Shown here: positions 37,609-48,527 of the stretch, piece by piece
Numbering within the stretch: position 1 is the first letter of the stretch
Layout: each line of letters opens with the position of its first letter
NCBI GenBank assembly: GCA_023376005.1
Contig: CM042157.1
Span: 51,730,057-51,794,056, forward strand
Origin: Doryteuthis pealeii
Taxonomy: Eukaryota; Mollusca; Cephalopoda; Myopsida; Loliginidae
DNA length: 64,000 bases
Direction: 5' to 3'
Translations under genes and position numbers: made by a program
Notes under the pieces: generated by a model
The model's database searches: none
Told to the model about the DNA's origin: nothing
Seen by the model: only the letters and a program-made list of their open reading frames with translations

Positions 37609-37889
37609 TGTTAAGTATCTGGTCGGCATCCTTAGTTCCAGATGTAATAAGTAAGTAAGCAAGCCAATAAGAATCCGGTGTTAGGGTATTCTTTGTAAGT
37701 CCGTCGTCCAAGAGAATCCAAGTATCAATGACATAAGCTCAGAATGGGGTCTATTAATACAGCAGAAGCAGCAGCAGCAGTGCCAGTGATTGGACAATAG
37801 AAATGCCTTCGGTGGTCACGTGGTAGTCAACGAGTCTATATCTAGGAGTGACCATTTGCCCCATGCCTTATATCCAAAATAGTTCAACA
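37609..37889 (-). mobile_element. Copia 3' LTR
   Basis: Starts TGTTGAAC on the minus strand directly after the polypurine tract (37890-37904) and ends ACTTAACA. It is nearly identical to 40677-40957 (CAACGAG against CAACAAG and AGAGAAT against AGATAAT, plus strand). Confidence 0.92.
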
Positions 37890-38089
37890 CGCCCCCTTTT
37901 TTGATATAAATGGGGCTATTCCATTCAACAATATTAAATCTCTCCATTGAGGAAATTTACAATCGATTACAATCGACAAATCATTTCATTCAGAGAATGT
38001 TTACAATAAATTCATTAAGAAATTTGTACTTTCAATTTTATAGTAAAAGCACAAATACTATTACTAATCTAATATTCTACCAAGCCTAC

Positions 38090-38121
<32 letters not shown>

Positions 38122-38459
38122 TATTAATTATTATCATTATTTTTCCTACTCCTAACGTTACTCCAAAGTTAGTATTGGCCACTTTTTGGGGTTTCTGGGT
38201 TTTTTTTTTTATCTTTTTTTTGTTTTGTTTTTTTGTTTTTTTTTTTGGTGGTGTTAATTCAAAAGAATACGGTACTATACAGCACAATACATCTAATTAA
38301 TACAAGTTAATGGATTAGTAACTTATTGAACAGGTTTAATGTCATTGCCCAGGACATTCATTTTTGGGGGGATCTTACCCCTCTGCATGAATACAGTCGG
38401 ATTATTCTACAGCCCAAACCGACAGGGCAAAATCTTAAGTTTAATTTTGGGCCCCCATG

Positions 38460-38770
38460 ATATCTCTTTTAAAAGCATTCAGCTTTATCCTGTTCAACGA
38501 TCCTGTGAACAGATCTGAAATGTTGATCTTACCCCTCTTTAATTTCATTCCTTATAAATTGATATTTTATATCAATGTTTTGTTTTCTGGTGTATGAGGG
38601 GGGTTTTTGCCAGTAGTATGCTCGACTGACTGTCACAATAAATAGTTACAGGGTTTTTAACACTAATGTTTAAATAAAGGGCTTCGCGGACTGTTACCGC
38701 CATATTAACAAATTCGGCCTCACATGTTGATAAAGAGACCACTGGTTGTTCTTTAGATTTTCAGGAAATG
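38460..38770 (-). pseudogene. Copia RNase H remnant
   Basis: The minus-strand translation gives QPVVSLSTCEAEFVNMAV, the conserved STxEAE(F/Y) of copia RNase H, then after a frameshift IYCDSQSSILLAKNP (CDNQS-like), and finally NISDLFTGSLN, the last conserved block before the 3' non-coding part. The RNase H is thus nearly full length but out of frame. It normally removes the RNA strand during reverse transcription. It follows straight after the integrase C-terminal piece, showing where RT was deleted. Confidence 0.75.
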
Positions 38771-38790
38771 CTCGAGCTTTCGTCCGATAA

Positions 38791-39048
38791 TTAAAAAAAA
38801 TCCTGGTATACTTTTTCGGTCATTTGAACCTGCCCATTCGGCATTACATAATCCTGTTCAAACAGGTAACTCTGGAAAATATTATTCCAGGAACGCCCAC
38901 TTTGTTTATCATACTCGATAAAAATACCCTCCTTAGAACGAGGATCCAATTTCTTTTTATTTTGTACACAGCAAAAACAAGTCGTCCCAAAAATATGCAT
39001 ACGACTTAAATTCGGTCTAAAACCGGTAAAAACTTCAAACTTTGCCAT
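38791..39048 (-). pseudogene. Copia integrase C-terminal piece
   Basis: An 85-codon frame with FEVFTGFRPNLSRMHIFG, then KKLDPRSKEGIFIEYD. In copia polyproteins this block (P-x-x-x-FG, then K-x-GIF-x-GYD) lies after the integrase catalytic core and before RT. The sequence then runs into NGQVQMTEKVYQDF and stops. The plus-strand mirror is 10362-10658, slightly longer because of a homopolymer difference (TTTTGTTTTAA against TTTTTTTAA). Confidence 0.75.
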
Positions 39049-39054
39049 ATTGGC

Positions 39055-39430
39055 TTACATCTGCTTAGTATTGTTTCGTAACTAGCAGAGTATCAGATTC
39101 ATGGGCTAGGAAAAATAACATCATAAGTCCAGAAAAATCGTCAATAAATTTACAACATACCTTAAATTGGATTTTCCAACATGTTCAATTTGACCAGCTG
39201 TCGCAAAAACGAGCGACAATATCTTCGTATCTCTTTTCTTTAACACTTTGTTTTTAGTCTCGGCCATTTTTTCCTGAATATATATATTACAACAGTTAGT
39301 TTTTAATGAGGGGGGTAAGTTTCATTTTCCTTACATTTACTACTTTTGGCAGTTTTTTGATATCACTCATTTTACAGTGTTCCAAGACTATGCCACGGAT
39401 TAATATCATATTTCGCAGTCTCAGAGGAAT
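39055..39430 (-). pseudogene. Copia GAG-pre-integrase and integrase core remnant
   Basis: After the protease frame the minus strand reads NPWHSLG and MSDIKKLPKVVN, the GAG-pre-integrase pattern (WHxRLGH in relatives). Then comes VGKSNLRYVVNFIDDFSG, the second half of the integrase core's first block, which carries a conserved Asp region. The rest of the core, including the usual DNGGEF block, is missing before KFEVFTGF. Catalysis would be impossible. Confidence 0.65.
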
Positions 39431-40371
39431 TAATATCTTTTTAAATAATACAAACAGCCCATTCTTACTATATTAAATATAGTACCATTTGGGTAGATCA
39501 ACTTTGATGTTTTGTGTCCAAAATTCATGTGGGCCCCAGAAGCCGTAGCTGCCCTTACTGAAAAGATGTTTTGTTTAAAAGTGGGGATATAAAATGCCCC
39601 TTTCAAAATGCTTTCGCAAATTTGACCTTTACTATTTTTCAAATATACACGCGCGTCTCCGCGTTTTTGTACTAAGCCAGTGGATTGACTTCCATCAGCC
39701 AATTCCACGAAGTGATTCTCAGATTGAAAATTGGGGTCCCAACTGATAAATTTAGTTTTATCGTTGATGACATGTTGAGTGGCCCCGCAATCAACGAGCA
39801 AATGTTCTTTATGTGCTAAAGAATCATATCCAGCAGAAAAGAAATATGTCTTTTTTCTTTGGGGGGAATATTTAACATTTTGACAAAAGTCTTTCTTATT
39901 CCTGCAATCATAGGACATATGGCCCTTTTTCTGACAAACATAACAAATAATATTTGTTTTTGTTGGCGACTTCTTGGTATCCTTCCAATGTCTGCCCTGA
40001 TAATTTTGGTAGTTGGTATATCTAGTTGATCTGCTCTCATAGCGAGGGTTGATTTTACCCTTTTTGAATTGGGTCTTTAGTTGTATAGTTCTATTTTCTG
40101 GTTCCCCAGAGTACATACTTTCTGTTTCCTCATAACTACGAAGACTGACTTTGAATTCCGTAAACGTCATACTCTTATCCCTTTGGGTTATTACTGTTGC
40201 AAAGGGTTTAAAATTTGAAGGTAGGCCCTTCAATACCATAGCGATCAACAATCCATCGCTTACAATCTCCCCGGCCTCCTTTAATGAGCTAGCAATGGTC
40301 TCAGTTTGGATTATGTAATCAGTAATTGATTCATAATCGTTTCTAGTCAACGAACTTAGTTGTCGATACAA
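39430..40371 (-). pseudogene. Copia Gag C-terminus, zinc knuckle and protease
   Basis: This 313-codon frame starts in Gag (UBN2-type region, KEAGEIVSDGLLIAMVLKGL at 31-50 and SYEETES at 79-85). A CCHC zinc knuckle follows (CYVCQKKGHMSYDC, Cys143, Cys146, His151, Cys156), for binding the element RNA. A retropepsin-like aspartic protease comes next: LLVDCGATQHV puts the catalytic Asp at residue 194. It ends with KGAFYIPTFKQNIFSV and the start of GAG-pre-integrase. Gag and protease in one frame is the usual copia arrangement. A frameshift near 40360 separates it from the Gag N-terminus, so the polyprotein is not intact here. Confidence 0.85.
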
Positions 40372-40697
40372 CCCACAATTCTTGGTTTGCCTTTTGACAA
40401 ATAGTGGGTCCTTAATATTTCCATTGCTTTTCTACCATTATCACGAGCTTCTCGCATTACGAGTGAGAGACTTCGATCATCCAAGCATTGTATTAATTCT
40501 GCGTATATTGCAGCGTTTTTATCTACGAAAACTGGGTCCTCCGGGTGGTCAGATGGTGCATTGATTATATCATGCAGTTGAAGGATTCGAAGGTATCCAT
40601 TGAACTTAGTTTCCCAAATTTCGAAGCTGGCATCATTGCCATTGAAAAAGATTTGTGCGCGACTGGTTCCATAACCTGTTAAGTATCTGGTCGGCAT
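40356..40697 (-). pseudogene. Copia Gag N-terminus
   Basis: The frame MPTRYLTGYGTSR...FFNGND, then FEIWETKFNGYLRILQL, matches the start of copia Gag (F-x-G-x-(N/D)-(Y/F)-x-x-W followed by L). Its ATG at 40697 lies in the last 21 bp of the 5' LTR. Translation therefore runs from the LTR through the primer region, or a later start is used. It ends by frameshift near 40356, with the next Gag frame overlapping by a few codons. Confidence 0.75.
40661..40676 (-). other. Putative primer-binding site of the copia element
   Basis: The minus strand directly after the LTR end ACTTAACA reads GGTTATGGAACCAGTC. The GGTTATGG part resembles sites complementary to the anticodon arm of initiator tRNA-Met, used by some copia elements as an internal primer. 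The match is judged by eye and the 3' half is weak. Confidence 0.35.
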
Positions 40698-40957
40698 CCT
40701 TAGTTCCAGATGTAATAAGTAAGTAAGCAAGCCAATAAGAATCCGGTGTTAGGGTATTCTTTGTAAGTCCGTCGTCCAAGATAATCCAAGTATCAATGAC
40801 ATAAGCTCAGAATGGGGTCTATTAATACAGCAGAAGCAGCAGCAGCAGTGCCAGTGATTGGACAATAGAAATGCCTTCGGTGGTCACGTGGTAGTCAACA
40901 AGTCTATATCTAGGAGTGACCATTTGCCCCATGCCTTATATCCAAAATAGTTCAACA
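40677..40957 (-). mobile_element. Copia 5' LTR
   Basis: 281 bp, TGTTGAAC...ACTTAACA on the minus strand. It is flanked on the outside by GATAA (40958-40962), which equals 37604-37608. The end of the LTR contains the apparent Gag start codon. Confidence 0.92.
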
Positions 40958-40962
40958 GATAA

Positions 40963-43900
40963 TAATAATGGAGATAACTATAAAATACTAATTAGAATCA
41001 TTCACACCTTCATAAATAGAAGTATAAATTCATCAATATGGATCACTGTTACAATGGGAACACAATGGATTTACAAGTCATATAATATATATGTGTATGT
41101 ATTAGAGATGTGCTGTTTAACTGAAAAACTGAGTTTTTTTTTGTTTCATCTTCACACGATAAAACAGTATCAAAATGTTTTACAAAACCAAAACCATTCA
41201 GTTTAGTGCTATCACTGAGTGACCATATCCAAAGAAACAGTTGAAAAAGACTTTCAGATTTTAATAGAATTAAATTCTATCAACATTTATACCATTGTAA
41301 GAGGAAGAGATTGAATAAAAATATGATTAAAACAGTAGTTTTAGAAAATAAATGTGAAATCTATTTGTTCCCAAAAGTAATAAAGAAAAAGGAAATACCA
41401 CACTTTGAAATCTTTCATATCATAGAATATTTTTAAATAGAAAAAAAAGGGAAATACGACATTCAAGTCTAGTGTAAAATTGTTTTCTATAAAAAAAATA
41501 TTTCTATTTAGAAATACACCTGAGATTAGATATTAAAAAATAAAGTAAGTTTGAATCTCAGTTTTAAAATGTTTATATTTTCAAAACTGCAAGTAAACCC
41601 AAAGTAAAAATTATCTTTTTAAGCCACTAGCGTTCAGTGGTGTTCTATCTATAAAATTCTTCAAAACAAGGAAAATTAATCCATTTTATTTTTACAAATA
41701 TCTTTGTTTTTGTCTAGTGAATACACTTAAAATTATATATCAAAATACTTAAAATAGTTTTTAATTTCAGTTTTAAAATGTCTGTCTAAAAAAAGAACAG
41801 GTGATACTCACAGATTTGGAAATATATACATTCTAAAAATGAAATTAAAATCTTTTAATTATTTTTCATATTTAATTTTAGATATATTCGCTAGATTAAA
41901 AAAATTTATTTAGGGGAAGAAAAAAATAACTCATTCATTTTCCTTGTTTAAAAGAAATTTATTTGCAAAACCCCAATAATAGTTGACTGGCATAGAAGAA
42001 AAGAATTGCCATATTTTTTATTATTTTAAACATGAGGGGTTTCATTTTTTTGGCTTTTTCTGGAGAACTATACCATTTTCTATCTCAAATGTGTTGTCAA
42101 AAGACACATATAGATAGTTTACCAATTTGTTTATAAATATGGTAGTTATTTATAGTTGACAATTTATTCGAAAATTTAATAAATAAACTTTCATGTAAGT
42201 CATGAAGATTAAAAAATCTAAAAAAAAAATTTTTTTCATTTGATTTTTAGATTTTTGGTACTTGTTTCCTTCCAAAATCTTTCCTTTAATTTTTTTTCTC
42301 TATTCACAACTACGGTCATTTTATTTATACAGAAACTAATTCCAATTTCACTGATATTTTGCGCCCCAAAATTAAGGGAGATGTCAAAGTTAAGTGACCT
42401 GAAAAAAATCAGAAAGTTTTAAATGAAATAACTAATGCATTATAAAATTCATTCATTGATAAATCAACACTGAAATTTCATTAAAATCAGATAATTCTCT
42501 GATTAGATAGCTTTTCATAATATCTATATTTCAATAGATATCAAGCTTTTTTAAAAACCCAATTGTATATATAATAATGCAAATAAGTCAAAGAATTAGT
42601 CCATCAAATAATATTGAACCTCATTTAAAGAAATACTATCCTTCGAATTAAAAGTTAGACAAAATTCTTTAAAAAATGGAAAGATATTTTTAACAATTTA
42701 ACTTTTTTAAAAAACCAAAGCCTGATGAAAATTTCACGCATATATTAAAATAATTCTGAGACTATCTCTTCTATTAATGAGATATTGCTCTTTTTTGCTT
42801 ACTTTATAATTTTTGAAAGAATTGCTTACACAGGTGGGAGACAAAATTAACATCTTCCTGGTTGTAGTTGAAGGTATCTTCCTAATTGAATGTACAATAG
42901 GTATCTCCAAAATCGGGTCATTTGAATAAACGAAAGTAAATATTTTTTAACTTTGTTTTCTAAAAATCTTGCAAAAAAAAAATAACGATCATACAGAGTT
43001 GTTACAAACAAAAACAGTTAATTCAAAGATCAAATTATCCGATTGGGAAAAATTAGTTATTTTAAAAATAAATAAAACTGTCTGTTTTACATGCAACAGG
43101 GTAATTTTTATGTAGAAACACGGGCTGCAAAATTACATATTATCTCTCTTTGACAATTATACATTTAAATGTATGGGTGGCTGTATTCGACATAATTGTT
43201 TTCTTGTGCATATTCAATAACTGATTATTGGTTTTCAACGATTTTTGAAAGATTTTTTTTTTCTTTGTAGTAGTTTCAGAATAACTCAGGAATATTTTTT
43301 TAGTTGAATTTATAGTGTAACTGAAGCAAAGAAAAGACAATAAGTATTATAAATATTGTCAGTTTTGCTCTTCCGTGTATTATAAGAATCAAACATTACT
43401 ATTCAACAATAAAAAACTCTTAAATTCTCTTAAAAATATTAATATATCGTGGATCGGACAGATTTTTAGTTCACCTAAATTCTAAAATTCAGTGTTATAT
43501 TATATTTAAATATCAGTGAAAAATTTGATTTGTACACACAAAAAAAGATTTTTAAACATTAAGAAAAAACAAATTATTTAAGCACACAAAAGATTTAAAA
43601 TCTCTTAAAAATTGATGTCTTTAAAAAAAAATTATTTACTTGACAATTATATACATATCAATTAAAAAAGCAAAAAAAATTTTTCAAATAATAATATTAT
43701 GACATTTTTTAGTACTTTTTATTTCAGAATTCATGATTTTTTTCCGACGAAAACCACTGCCTTGAATAATATACAAATCTTTTGATAGTTATTTAGACTC
43801 TTATCTTTATAGAAAAAAAGGAAAAATTGTTTTTTGACAGTTAATTTTTATATCTCATAAAATAAAATGGGGGGAGGGGGTATTCCTTGTAAAAAAAAAA

Positions 43901-44639
43901 AAAAATATTTCCCCTAATATATTTTAGGAAAAAACTATTTCAGACATATTTACATCCAAAGGTAAATAGTTATGGAAATTTTCATGAAAATCGGACCATT
44001 AATTGATTTTTCATAGAATTTTTTTAAAATCCTCTTGCCGTAACTTGTTTTTGGCTACATTAAATTTCATTTGATTTAACGGTGCAAAAATGAAAACATT
44101 GTTTTTTAATCATAATTTTCATTATTTCCGTAAGCTGAAAAAAATGTTAAAAAAATCATCAGGAGTTTGTTTAATGTTTCTTCGAATGGAAAAATATTTT
44201 TCAAGATAATATCAACTTTTATGCAAGTTTCATTCTGTTAAATATAGGGGGGGGGAGGGGGTAAATTTCACAGGGAAAATTGGTGGTACCTAGTGTACAA
44301 TTTCAAGAATCCTGATAAAGATATTCTCTTTGATATTGTGAAACTAAGTAAACTGTAAAATTCAGTCTAGAAAAAAAAAAAAAAATGAAAAATATTATTT
44401 CGCATTTTCAGCTGTTCAAAGCAAAATACCGTTTTCATTTTTTCGAAGCAAAATGTCATTTTAACTCGTAAATAATAATTCAATGGATAAAAGCACATAC
44501 AAAATTACATATTTAAAAAGACTATTTTCTTTTCTTTCCAACCATATAAATATATTTAAGATTTGACAAGAAATATACAAGCAATTGACTAAGTTGCAAA
44601 TTTATCAATTTCAACCAAAATCAAATATTGACTGGTGAA
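40963..44639. other. AT-rich repeat-like interval
   Basis: No gene is recognised. A diverged relative of the TAGGGACTGG element lies at about 42230-42510, sharing AAGTGACCTGAAAAAAATCAGAAAGTTTT and TTCATTAAAATC-type sequence, given here in parts. A fragment related to the tandem blocks of R1 is at about 44285-44620 (TTCAAGAATCCTGATAAAGA and ACCATATAAATAT). G runs occur at 43869-43879 and 44247-44262. Short open frames here show no domain. Confidence 0.6.
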
Positions 44640-44792
44640 AAAACGAATTCGCAAAGCACCCACACCCAAATATTGCAAGAAAATGAATGGTTTCTTTAGA
44701 AAGCAAAAATATTAAATTAAAAACTGAATTGAAAACAGCGGTATCAAGAAAAAATGAAAAAACAATACTGAGTCACAAATCGGCAAATTCTA

Positions 44793-44795
<3 letters not shown>

Positions 44796-44850
<55 letters not shown>
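44796..44850. repeat. (TA)n(CA)n microsatellite
   Basis: TA repeats at 44796-44829 are followed by CA repeats to 44850, interrupting the gypsy RT reading just upstream of NYLRLTLDKCEF. Confidence 0.95.
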
Positions 44851-44851
44851 T

Positions 44852-45470
44852 TATGCAAATTATCTGAGGCTGACATTAGATAAATGTGAATTCAAAAAGT
44901 CATTGATTTTATACCTGGGTCATAGGATTAATTCAGAAGGAATCCACCCAAATCAAGATACGGTCAATGCAAATCGCAAAGCACCCACCCCAAAGAATGT
45001 GTAAGAACTGCATAGTTTTTTTAGCTTTTGTTAATTATTATTGCCAGTATTTAAACAATATCATTGTACAAATTATTACAAAAAGGAATTTCCTGGAAAT
45101 GGGGACCAGGCGAAGCCTTTGCTTTTGAGCAATCAAAGGGATTGTTAATGCCACCTAATGTTTTGGTTCATTATAGTGCTGAACTTAAACTTATCATGAT
45201 GGTGGATGCAACTCCAGTGGGTGTGGGGGCAGTCTATTGTATATAATGACAGATGGAAGTGAAAAAACGATTTATTTTGCCTCCAGGCAGAACGGAATTA
45301 TGCACGGATAGAATGAGAAGGGCTAGCAGTCATTTTTTGAGTTTCCAAATTCCATAAATATATTTATGGTTGGGAATTTACCATCATCACAGATCATAAA
45401 CCACTGCTTGGGCTTTCACCAACAGGAAGTGCAACGCTGGGCATTGGTTTGAGAAAGTTATCACTATCAG
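44852..45470 (+). pseudogene. Ty3/gypsy RT C-terminus and RNase H start (broken)
   Basis: The plus-strand frame ending at 45004 reads LTLDKCEFKKSLILYLGHRI, SEGIHPNQDTV and KAPTPKNV, the RT thumb and connection of gypsy elements. A shift leads through LHSFF to the frame 45064-45243, YKLLQKGISWKWG, AFEQSKGLL and MMVDATPVGVGAVYC, where VDATPVGVGAV is the first RNase H motif. A further shift gives SEKTIYFASRQ and, near 45385-45415, DHKPLLG. The fingers and catalytic palm are missing. A partial duplicate of the KAPT region (CAAAGCACCCACACCCAAATA) lies at 44654. The element is dead. Confidence 0.8.
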
Positions 45471-45471
45471 T

Positions 45472-46410
45472 AGCATTACAAGCATTTAGCTGATAAATGC
45501 GGACATTTTCAAATTTGCAACCTTAATCAGTAAAATTTGCAATTTCTCAAGTATTTCTAAACCAATCTTAAAAATATTTATATGGTTGGAAAGAAGAGAA
45601 AATAATTTTTCTAAATATATAATTTTTACGTGTTATTATCAATTGAATAATTTTTTACAGCAAGTTAAAATGATATTTTGCTTCGAAAAAACGAAAACAT
45701 AAAATAGTGGCTAATCTTTATCAATATTCTTGAAATTTTACACTCGATTAGAAGACACCTGAAGTACAAACAGGACCTTTTTTTTTTTCTAGGGCCCCGT
45801 GGAAGCGAAAATACAATAAGGCGAATTTGAAGGCAATTTCTTTAAAAAATATAAGAGAAGCAAAAAAAAAAAAAAGCATTATACCAGTAATAGAAGACAG
45901 ACTCAGGATTATTTCCATATATAATGTGTGAAATAAAAACACTTGTATACCGTCAAGGATTTTGATTTGAAAAGAAAACCGGACCATTTTAAAAAAAAAA
46001 GAAATTCAGTGATTTCTTCACCATATCTTTATTTTTGGAGCAATTTTGATAGAATTTGGTATTCTTATGTAAAATTGTATGTTCTTTCTGATTATGCACT
46101 CAAATTGTATGTATCTCTATGCTTTAACCCATTATTTAGAGAATAAGAGATACAGATAGCAGCGATTTTGGTTTTTTTAAAAGTTTAACACCCAATTATT
46201 CAACATTTTCATTATAATACTGCATGTATATACATGTATAATATTAATTCAAATAAATAACACCACTTTGAAGAAAAATAAAACATTTATTGGAAAAACA
46301 CAGACATAAAATGGGGGTTCAGTTTATTTTATGGTAGGAATTTACAAGGAAAAAGTTAAGGATTACTGACTTTAAAACATAGCTAAAAAAAGTTCAGAAA
46401 ATTTTTTTTT
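45472..46410. mobile_element. Rearranged R1 fragments
   Basis: 45472-45960 is the reverse complement of the 3' end of R1 (compare 51450-51995) and starts AGCATTACAAGCATTTAGC. From about 45981 to 46410 the sequence matches the 5' part of R1 in forward orientation (compare 13481-13895). The two pieces are joined at GAAAACCGGACCATT, so this is a rearranged copy, not a simple insertion. Confidence 0.75.
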
Positions 46411-46411
46411 T

Positions 46412-46915
46412 ATATAAACCAGACAAAGAAGTCAAATTCGGAGCTTACTTCCGCAGATATGAGGAAATATTCCAAAAAGATTGTACAAAATGGTCAGATT
46501 AAAAAAAGGTGCGACTATTGCTGGGTAAGTTCAGTGCAGTGGAACATGAAAAATACACAAATCTTATACTCCCAAGACATACTGGTGAAATTTCAAATTA
46601 TACAAATATTAACAAAAAATATTTTAATACTCGATGGCAGTGCTTGAATCTTACAAAGAAAGAAAATGAACACTACATAACTTTTGTCAGTCAACAGAGA
46701 ATGTGAAAAATTTAGATTGAGCGTAATAACACCAGACATGTCTAATTTTCGTTCAGTGTCTGACTGCACCAAAAGACGCTGAAATAAGATCGAGATTGCT
46801 AATGAAATTAGAACACGACCAAAACATAATACTTCAAAGTCTTGTGGATGAGTGTCAGAATATTTTAAATTTAAGGGCAGACATGGCGAAAATAAATGCT
46901 GAAACTTGAAGAAAA
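46412..46915 (+). pseudogene. Ty3/gypsy Gag, central part (flipped?)
   Basis: Overlapping frames give PDKEVKFGAYFRRYEEIFQK, then VRLLLGKFSAVEHEKY and NLILPRH, then CLNLTKKENEHYITFV, CEKFRLSVITP and, near 46770-46870, APKDAEIRSRLLMKLEHDQN followed by LQSLVDECQNILNLRAD. This is the order of motifs in the capsid region of gypsy Gag (AWYKRYEDLF, VRLLL, ILPKHP, RLLSKLE in relatives). Several frameshifts break it. It lies on the plus strand between inverted R1 copies, while a likely N-terminus of the same Gag is on the minus strand at 48062-48273. Confidence 0.75.
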
Positions 46916-46984
46916 ATCAACAGATCAACATTAATTACTTCTTAAAAATTACCAGGAGGTAAATTAAAATTCTTGGTTCTTAAT

Positions 46985-48060
46985 TCGACATAAGCATTTA
47001 GAAATGTATTTTTAAATTCAAAGTGATGTTAAATTAATATTATAAATGTATATACATATATTTACGTTTGAAAAATCAACCTGTGCAAAATTCATAAACG
47101 TACAATGTACTTTTCAATCGTGCATCGTACATTTCAAAACAAACTATGACCCAGGAAAAACAGAACCCGCAAATTTTGTAATAAAACTATTAATTTTAAC
47201 TAGGGGGTTTAGGGTTAGTTTAATGGGAAAATAAATAATTTGGATTCTGTTTTTTTTTTTTTTCTGTGTCACCCTGTAATATAATGGGATTTTGATGAGA
47301 ATTTAGCCGTAATATATTGGGATTTTGAGTATGATTTGCAAGTTTTACCCAATATTTATTTAACATTAATTTTTGGCATGAGACTTTTAAGATTCACACG
47401 TAAAAAAATTTGATAATTATCATATTTTATGGAAATTTCCGCACAATCAAAATTACTTTTTTTTTTTTTTCTGAACTTTTTTTAGCTATGTTTTAAAGTC
47501 AGTAATCCTTAAATTTTTCCTTGTAAATTCCTACCATAAAATAAATTGAACCCTCATTTTATGTCTGTGTTTTTGCAATAAATGTTTTATTTTTCTTCAA
47601 AGTGATGTTATTTATTTGAATTAATACTATACATGTATATACATGCAGTATTATAATGAAAATGTTGAATAATTGGGTGTTTAACTTTTAAAAAACCCAA
47701 AATCGCTGCTATCTGTATCTCTTATTCTCTAAATAATGGGATACATACAATTTGAGTGCATAATCAGAAAGAACATACAATTTTACATAAGAATACCAAA
47801 TTCTATCAAAATTGCTCCAAAAATAAAGAAACAGTGAAGAAATCACTGAATTTCTTTTTTTTTAATGGTCCGTGATTTGACATATTTTTGAAACAAAATC
47901 ATGTCTACATTTGTACCCCCAATTTTGGGGCTTTAAATTCTCATAACATTTGAACCACTGGGGATATTTACATAATTCAAACGGTTCTGAACTGCATTTA
48001 CACAGCTCTATATAACTAATGTGATTAAACCACAATAACCTCAAATAAAAAAGATCAACT
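46985..48060 (-). mobile_element. R1 fragment, 5' half, reversed
   Basis: This is the reverse complement of the first roughly 1.07 kb of R1 (compare 13284-14355), ending CAACTGGGAAT at its 5' terminus, where it meets gypsy gag. It contains the family F foldback at 47147-47271. Together with 45981-46410 it forms an inverted repeat flanking the Gag piece. Confidence 0.8.
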
Positions 48061-48061
48061 G

Positions 48062-48273
48062 GGAATATGAATTTTATTACGAAATCCTGTGAAAAAATAT
48101 CAGAGCTGCTTGGATCAATTTCTCTTTTTGAAAAAGTTTCCAGTAATTTAAAAACTTTTTCTTGTTGCTCGAGGTCTTCTCAACGTTGGTTCTCTAATTT
48201 TTTCCATTTACTATTTACATAAAATTTCTTGCTGTTTTAAAAATTCCAGCATGCAGTTTTTAAAATCTTCCAT
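48062..48273 (-). pseudogene. Ty3/gypsy Gag N-terminus
   Basis: The minus strand starts with ATG at 48273: MEDFKNCMLEFLKQQEI, then a stop, with the reading restored further on in a basic, coiled-coil-like stretch. MEDxKxxMLExLKQQ is the usual beginning of a common invertebrate gypsy Gag. About 170 bp upstream on this strand is the LTR/primer site (48431-48527). The reading ends at the junction with R1 at 48060. Confidence 0.6.
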
Positions 48274-48430
48274 TTTTATAAATGAATAATAATTGTCAAT
48301 TTGTACTTCCAATGAATGTTTCTGCATGCTTGTTCATCCTTTGCTGCTATCGTTATGTTTTATCCACTTATTTGTTGTAACTGTTGTTTCAGTTGTAATT
48401 TCCTGACTCCTTGTTGCGATTTCTTGAATC

Positions 48431-48527
48431 CTTTTGTTGCCAATCTGTTATATAGTCAAGGTGGAATGATACAGAGGAGAATTGAGTGCTTAATATATTT
48501 ATTCAGCACTAGTATCCAGTGCTAACA
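48431..48527 (-). mobile_element. Gypsy LTR 3' part and primer-binding site
   Basis: On the minus strand TGTTAGCACTGGATACTAG...AATAAATATATT...TATATAACA runs from 48527 to 48446. It carries an AATAAA polyadenylation signal and ends in CA. GATTGGCAACAAAAGG (48445-48430) follows, in the position and style of a gypsy primer-binding site. At 82 bp it is short for a full LTR, so part may be missing. No second LTR is found. Confidence 0.5.

Larger units (their letters stand above)
24738..39599 (-). repeat. Palindrome P2, right arm
   Basis: This is the mirror of 9822-24737. It continues without a break into 39600-40957, where the copia element is completed with both LTRs and a target duplication. 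The right arm is therefore the better candidate for the genuine genomic sequence. Near the centre (24738 to about 27735) it carries many single-base deletions relative to other copies. Confidence 0.95.
37609..40957 (-). mobile_element. Ty1/copia retrotransposon with both LTRs, internally deleted
   Basis: A 3349-bp element bounded by 281-bp LTRs (37609-37889 and 40677-40957) and by a 5-bp target duplication GATAA at 37604-37608 and 40958-40962. Read on the minus strand: 5' LTR, Gag, zinc knuckle, protease, GAG-pre-integrase, a shortened integrase, RNase H, polypurine tract, 3' LTR. The integrase middle and all of the reverse transcriptase are gone, so the length is well short of the roughly 5 kb usual for copia elements. 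It could move only with enzymes from a relative. The LTRs differ at only a couple of positions, so insertion was fairly recent. Confidence 0.92.
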
